Shown in pieces: positions 59,005-64,000 of a DNA stretch of 64,000 bases (position 1 is the first letter of the stretch; each line of letters opens with the position of its first letter). A program made the translations under genes and the position numbers. This stretch comes from Lepeophtheirus salmonis. Lineage: Eukaryota; Arthropoda; Copepoda; Siphonostomatoida; Caligidae. The notes under the pieces are model-generated. The model made no database searches and had not been told where the DNA came from. It worked only from the letters and a program-made list of their open reading frames with translations. The stretch covers positions 7,320,422 to 7,384,421 of the forward strand of contig NC_052142.2 in NCBI RefSeq assembly GCF_016086655.4. Direction: 5' to 3'.

Positions 59005-60814
59005 GTAAGTTGATATTTTCTTCTTAAATTTTTCCATTTTTTTATTTATTTCTCCCAATTCGGAATGTATCCCAAAATTAAGTATTATAAGGTAGATATT
59101 CACATAGAACGTCGTGATTTCTGTAATTTTATCGGCTGAATGTATTAAAAACTCTGTGTAGTATTAACTCAATACTCTTAAGATGGGCTCATTCAAAACT
59201 ATAAACCAAGTGGCAAAACTCTTGTCTGCAAGATATATTTTTCCCCAAGCAAGATGACGTATTTTATTATACAACAGATGACGTATCTTTATCATTTTCT
59301 CTCCTAAAGTAAACTATTTTTTTCGAACTATTTATTTTTCTTGGCAGAATTAATCTCGCCAATTCAACTCAAAGAGTGTATTCGTGGAGATTGCAAAGTT
59401 AGTTGTAGAGTTTTATTCAAGTACACTCAACGCCCCTGACAGATAAAAATAAAATCACTAGTTTGGACAAATATTAATCACGTGATTTTTGTTATGATTC
59501 TAAAAACTGGTTACTTTTGGATTACACATGATAAGGATAGAAACAAAAGAAAATATTAATTTGCAAGCTATATTTTAGTCGTCATAACATTTTTTATTTT
59601 TTTTTTTATTTATTATTATTATGAATTAATATACTTACGCCCTTGAATGTACTATGACTGTCTAATTTGTATATCATTTTTAGATCAGTTTTACCATTCA
59701 AATTGATTAAACTTTCAATGTTAATTTTTGTCAGAATGTGAGATCGTTGTATTGCCCCGGAATGTAAAAAAGTCATCTGGGTTATTAAAAAAAGGAGTAT
59801 ATATTAAGTTTAATAAGTTTTCATCGAATTTCAAGGAGAAATTAATAGATATAGGCTATTAAAAAAGTTAGGACTGATTATACATATCCTTCAAATACCA
59901 AGAAACCTGTAAAGCTGAATTCCTTAAAATTTATATAACAAAGATGGGGTTTCTCTTTGTGCGATCAGATTTATTTTTTAATAATATATAAACAATTTGA
60001 TGTAGACATTCGGAAAAACGATATCCTCCGAAACTTAATTATTAATTCAGAAAGCGATCAATACTTTATTGCTGCTACCACTAGTCAGGGAATGAAATAG
60101 TAAGACTTCACAATTATAGTATCAAAGAAGAATACACATTTTGGTCATAGTTTCTGTAACAAACCAAACATAATTTCAGGAAAATTATTTCTATATTCCT
60201 GGTAAATTTTGTTCAGATAAGAGGGATCATGTTCGGGATAGTAATAAACAGGAAAACGTTAATGAGAAAGATTGTACACCACATTAAAAAAAATATCAAA
60301 ATTGAATCCGGTATTTTAAATATTTCTTAGTATATGAAGAATAATATTATGCAATGGAATATTTTCTATTAATATGGCTTTCCAAGGTTTTTTTTTTCAG
60401 TCATTTTTTATTTTATTTTCTTATTCACCGTTCTTTTATAGATACAAAGCAATTACGTAAATAAATATACATAAAAAAAAACATTATTGTTTAAAGTTAT
60501 TGCTTCATATAAGAACTTTCAAAAATTTATATCAAAGAGGCCAGATGAAAAAGAAAGCTATAAAAAGGCTTATTTCATGCAAACAGTGTATTCTAGTCGG
60601 GAAAGTTATGTGTCATTGATTTAAAATTTTGAAAATGACGCATATTAATAATAATAAAAAACTATGATTAATAAAACACCTCCATAATTGTTACTATATT
60701 AAAATGATTGAAAACAAAATAAATATTATTAATAAAGAGTCTGGGTTAGAAATTCTATAATTTCTGAGTATTTACTTTAGTAATTTCTTCATATTAAATA
60801 AGGAAGGCAGAGGC
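59005..60814. other. bestrophin intron 4, left part
   Basis: AT-rich, no coding frame. The 5' LTR and leader of the Ty3 element starting near 60.8 kb should lie here, but no second LTR copy is available in the window to define them. Confidence 0.5.
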
Positions 60815-60853
60815 TTGAAACTTGCAGAAACACGGCCCTCTGTTCTGTTGGGA

Positions 60854-62080
60854 ATGGGCCACCCCTTGCCTGCTGGGGGGGTTTCTGTTTCCGATTTTTT
60901 TGTCCTTTTCCTAGCCCCTCCGAAGCTATTGGATCTCTCTGGCAGTGCTAGTGAGAATTTCAAGATGTTTCGCCAACAATACAGGATTTATGTGGTTGCC
61001 ACAGGATTGGACAAGGTGTCCAAAGAAAGAAGAAGTGCTATCCTCTTAAGCCTAGTAGGTGAGGAGGCTCTTCGGATTTATAATGGCTTTGTGTGGGCAT
61101 CCGCGGCAGGAACGGAAGGAGAGGCAGGATATGTCCCAGAGGAGGACAAGAACGACCCAGGGACTATTCTATTAAAATTTCAAGAATTCTGCTCTCTAAA
61201 GACGAATGTAACGTATGAGAGAGATAAATTCAGTCGATGCATACAGGAGGAGGGAGAAAATTTCGATAATTTTCTATCCAAGATTAATACACTTGTGAAT
61301 AAATGTTCATATGGAGATGTGAGGGACGAGTTTATCCAAGATAAAATTGTACCTGGAATAAATAGCGACAAGGTGAGATCAAGGCTCTTAAGGGATGGTG
61401 ATCTTACACTGGAAAAGGCCGTTCATGAATGCAGAGCGGAAGAATATTCAGGGAGATGGGCTCTTGAGATTAAAAATGAGTCAAAGGTTCAGGTTCAGGG
61501 GATTGGAACACGAAGATTTAAGAAAGACAAAAGACATCAGGATAAAGTGAAGCACCAGAACTTCAAACCTCAAGGATCAATGAGAAAATCTTGCAAGTGG
61601 TGTGGAAAAGGGGTACACCCGACAGACAAATGTCCAGCAAATGGCAGTAAATGCAACAAATGTAAGGGAACTGGACACTGGGGTAAAGTGTGCAGAAATC
61701 AGCAAAGGATGATTCAAGAGGTTGTGGAGGAATTACCTGGTTCACCGGACTATTTCATAGGAAGGGGTGAAGATAAAGCAATATCAAATAAGAATAGTAA
61801 TAGCGCTTGGAGGACTGAAGTGTTTGTGGGAGGCAAACGCTTTTATTTCAATATAAATACTGGGGCCGATGTAACGGTCGTACCCAAAAGGGTTTATGAT
61901 CTTCATTTCAATATATATATATTAAGAAACCCTACAAAGTTACTGAATGGACCGGATCATAAGAAGTTACCTGTGATTGGTGTCTTCATAGGAGCGATTT
62001 TAAAAAAAAGACAGGAAGACTCAGGAAGAAATATATGTTTTTTCTTCTGGTTCTCTTTTACTTGCAAGAGAGGCCAGTAG
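60854..62080 (+). pseudogene. Ty3 gag-protease frame with altered protease active site
   Basis: An open frame of 409 codons from the first in-frame ATG (60854); upstream codons are open too. Capsid part: LLDLSGSASENFKMFRQQYR then FSRCIQEEGENFDNFLSKIN ('F..r.Q..gE..d.F'). Two zinc knuckles: CKWCGKGVHPTDKCPA and CNKCKGTGHWGKVC. The protease motif reads FYFNINTGADVTVVP: the catalytic Asp is Asn (AAT at 61856-61858; GAT to AAT is one change). After it the frame shifts and ends at 62080, before the protease end. Confidence 0.9.
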
Positions 62081-62183
62081 TGTCTTAGGAGTGGTCAAGT
62101 TTATCCAGCAAGTAACAACGGATCCGATTAGTTCTCCGGAATTCAAATCTATGTTTCATAGACTTGGGAGGTTGTAATCGAAT

Positions 62184-63025
62184 GTGGAGCCTTACAGTGT
62201 CATTACTCCAAGGAAGATATCAATTCCACATCTACCTCTACTAAAACAAGAATTGGAAAAGCTCGTAAAATTAGATATCATTGAGGCTTGTGTAGAGCCA
62301 TCGGACTGGTGTTCTCCGATGGTAGTAGTTCCGAAAGGAAAGGACAGAGTTAGAATTTGTGTAGATCTAACCAAATTGAATTTAGCAGTGAAAAGGAACG
62401 AGTTATGCTTCCTACAGTGGATTATACTATTTCTTTAATGGGGAGACCCAATTTTTTTTCAAAATTGGATGTCAACGCAGGATTTCATCAGGTGTATTTG
62501 GAGGAAGAAACCAGAAAGCTTCCTACTTTTATATCACAGTTCGGGAGGTTTCAGTACAAAAGGATACCCTTAGGAATTAATTCAGGCCCTGAGAAGTTTC
62601 AGAGTGAAATCTATAGGATTTTGGGAAGTCAACAAGGAGCAGTTTGTCTTATGGATGACATTGTTGTGTTTGGGAAGAGAAAAGAGGAGCACGATGAACG
62701 ACTTGTTTAAACCTTAAGGAAGTTGAAAGATGCTGGAGTTACTTTAAATAAGGAAAAGTGTCGATTCACTCAAAGCCAAATAAATTTCTTGGCTCAAATT
62801 GTTGGAGCAAATTGTGTGGAAAGCTCAAAAGAGAAAGTTGAGGCGATCATGAAGATGAGAGCTCCAGAAAATGTTAATGAGATTAGAGGGTTGATGGGAA
62901 CTGTCAATCAGCTCATGAAATTCTTGTCAGACTTAGCAACCAGGACACAACCCATACGTGAACTTATGAAACCTACTAGTGGATGGTATTGGGTCCGGAG
63001 CAGGAAAAGGCGTTGGAGGATATAA
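62184..63025 (+). pseudogene. Ty3 reverse transcriptase remnant
   Basis: Three overlapping frames: LEKLVKLDIIEACVEPSDWC then SPMVVVPKGKDRVRICVDLT (62184-62438); after a shift FFSKLDVNAGFHQVYLEEET (motif A with its Asp), FGRFQYKRIPLGINSGPEKF (motif B) and CLMDDIVVFGKRKEEHDERL, where the catalytic pair is intact as LMDD (62648-62659); after a stop LNKEKCRFTQSQINFLAQIV and NEIRGLMGTVNQLMKFL. The catalytic residues survive, but the frame is broken at about 62400 and 62708. Confidence 0.92.
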
Positions 63026-63405
63026 AGAAGAGTCTCACTAGTAAGGCAGTATTGAAAATATACGACTCGTCGTTAGAAATGAAAGTCTCAGCGGACGCTT
63101 CTTCTTATGTATTGGGAGGAGTCCTCATGCAAAAACACGATGATAGATAGGCGCCAGTGGCGTATGCTTCCAAAAGTCTCTCACTTTTTACGAATAATTG
63201 GAATTATATGCAAATCATTTACTAGAGGAAATACCTATCACTAATCGCAAGTTGGAAGAAATTATACATCATCAGCAAGAAGATGGAGCTTGTAGACAAA
63301 TTATGATCTATGTATCAGAAGGATGGCCTGATAAACATCTTGTTAAAGGACTTGTTGGACTATATTACGCTTATCGAGCAGAAATGACAGTTGTAAGAGG
63401 GTAGT
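63026..63405 (+). pseudogene. Ty3 RNase H start and linker, with deletion
   Basis: ALEDIKKSLTSKAVLKIYDS then MKVSADASSYVLGGVLMQ with the first RNase H Asp, then PVAYASKSLS and a jump from TNNWNY into the pre-integrase linker ELYANHLLEEIPITNRKLEE, so the second half of RNase H is lost. The linker continues CRQIMIYVSEGWPDKHLV to a stop at 63402. Confidence 0.8.
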
Positions 63406-63441
63406 TAATGATGGGAACTAGGGTAGTGATTTCCCTCTGCA

Positions 63442-64000
63442 ATGAAATTGGATGTGTTAGATCGAATACATGAAGGACATCAAGGTATTGTCAAATGTAA
63501 AGCTGTGGCTCGGAACACGGTATGGTGGCCGGGATTAATGAAACATATTGAAGAACTTATTGAAAATTGCCGGAGATGTCAAGCCAACAGGAAAAGTCAT
63601 CCGGAGCCGTTAATACCAATAAAGCTTCCTCAAAGGCCGTGGCAATATATCGCTACGGATGTTTTTGAAGTAAATGGGAAACAGTATATTGTTCTTGTGG
63701 ACTATTATTCAAGATGGATTGAGGTGGCTACTTTACAAACGACAACATCGAAGGAAGTCATTGATAGGATGAAACGGGAATTTTCTAGATTTGGAATCCC
63801 AGATCAAGTTAGGTCTGATAACGCCAGTTATTATACATCAAAAGAGTTCAAACTATTTACCAATGAATATGGTTTCCGTCATCTTACAAGCAGTCCCGGA
63901 CATTCATCAGGAAATGGAGAAGCAGAGAGAGCAGTCCAAACTGTGAAAATACTTTTATCAGGCAGCAAGAACCCTTATTTAGTTCTATTAAATTATAGAG
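63442..64000 (+). CDS. Ty3 integrase, open frame running off the window
   Basis: A frame without stops from the ATG at 63442 to the window edge (186 codons). The zinc-binding part is RIHEGHQGIVKCKAVARNTV then WWPG and CRRCQANRKSHPEP (HHCC). The catalytic core shows YIATDVFEVNGKQYIV (first Asp), DQVRSDNASYYTSKEF (second Asp) and HSSGNGEAERAVQ (Glu), so the DDE triad is intact. The C-terminal part is cut by the window. The ATG is probably internal to the original pol frame, which is shifted upstream, so this is part of a dead polyprotein gene rather than an independent gene. Confidence 0.9.
   Translation, partial: MKLDVLDRIHEGHQGIVKCKAVARNTVWWPGLMKHIEELIENCRRCQANRKSHPEPLIPIKLPQRPWQYIATDVFEVNGKQYIVLVDYYSRWIEVATLQTTTSKEVIDRMKREFSRFGIPDQVRSDNASYYTSKEFKLFTNEYGFRHLTSSPGHSSGNGEAERAVQTVKILLSGSKNPYLVLLNYR

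Larger units (their letters stand above)
60815..64000 (+). mobile_element. Ty3/gypsy retrotransposon, gag to integrase, cut by window end
   Basis: Gag, protease, RT, RNase H and integrase occur in order in sense orientation within bestrophin intron 4. Base composition is clearly less AT-rich than the flanks. Damage is moderate: a frameshift after protease, one within RT, stops at the RT/RNase H border and in RNase H, and a deletion between RNase H and integrase. The integrase frame is open to the end of the window, making this the best preserved element here. Confidence 0.93.

Noticed and set aside
60772..60963. 63-codon minus-strand frame
   Set aside because: Shadow of the plus-strand Ty3 gag frame.
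59005..64000. Search for the fifth bestrophin exon
   Set aside because: The expected YDWIS(V/I)PLVYTQ segment was not found in any frame, and the stretch is filled by a Ty3 element.

Overview
This is eukaryotic nuclear DNA: AT-rich, mostly non-coding, with spliced genes whose exons carry clean GT/AG borders and many decayed transposable elements. The two host genes (an NKAIN-family protein with a long tail, and a bestrophin chloride channel) are animal genes. The short phase-matched exons, very long AT-rich introns and the mix of Ty3/gypsy, BEL/Pao, P-element/THAP, mariner and LINE relics suggest an arthropod, perhaps a parasitic copepod such as a sea louse. That placement is inference, not shown by the sequence.

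Host genes. (1) Bases 23-1416 (+): the last coding exon of an NKAIN-like Na,K-ATPase-interacting membrane protein; its first exon lies outside the window. (2) Bases 18836 to beyond 64000 (+): the first four coding exons of a bestrophin. They join in perfect phase to give 213 residues whose numbering matches human BEST1 at the pore neck (I76, F80, F84) and at R92, W93 and R141. Introns 1 to 3 are about 19.6, 15.2 and 4.8 kb. Intron 4 runs past the window end, so the gene is incomplete here.

Mobile elements. 2.2-2.9 kb: LINE reverse transcriptase relic (-). 5.1-8.1 kb: BEL/Pao relic (+) with a truncated 5' LTR, a nested tandem-repeat leader, a gag joined in frame to the end of the RNase H region, and a 3' LTR. 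15.1-16.7 kb: P-element/THAP relic (-). 16.7-17.7 kb: two Ty3-type scraps in opposite orientation. 22.7-25.1 kb: Ty3 relic (-). 29,866-33,291: a structurally complete but broken Ty3 element (-) with 174-bp LTRs and a 5-bp target duplication, lacking reverse transcriptase. 33.6-34.4 kb: LINE endonuclease relic (+). 34.7-38.3 kb: Ty3 relic (+). 45.2-47.4 kb: internally deleted Ty3 relic (+). 48.1-50.6 kb: second P-element/THAP relic (-) with an intact THAP-domain frame. 52.8-53.2 kb: mariner scrap (-). 60.8-64.0 kb: the least damaged Ty3 gag-pol (+), cut by the window end with an open integrase frame.

Several unnamed interspersed repeat families also occur in two to four copies (labelled A to F), together with a perfect 23-bp hairpin and a possible tRNA-derived relic. 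Nothing here looks like a new multi-gene system. The most interesting items are the long-tailed NKAIN, the transposon-inflated bestrophin introns, the nested tandem repeats of the BEL leader, and the datable Ty3 insertion at 30-33 kb.
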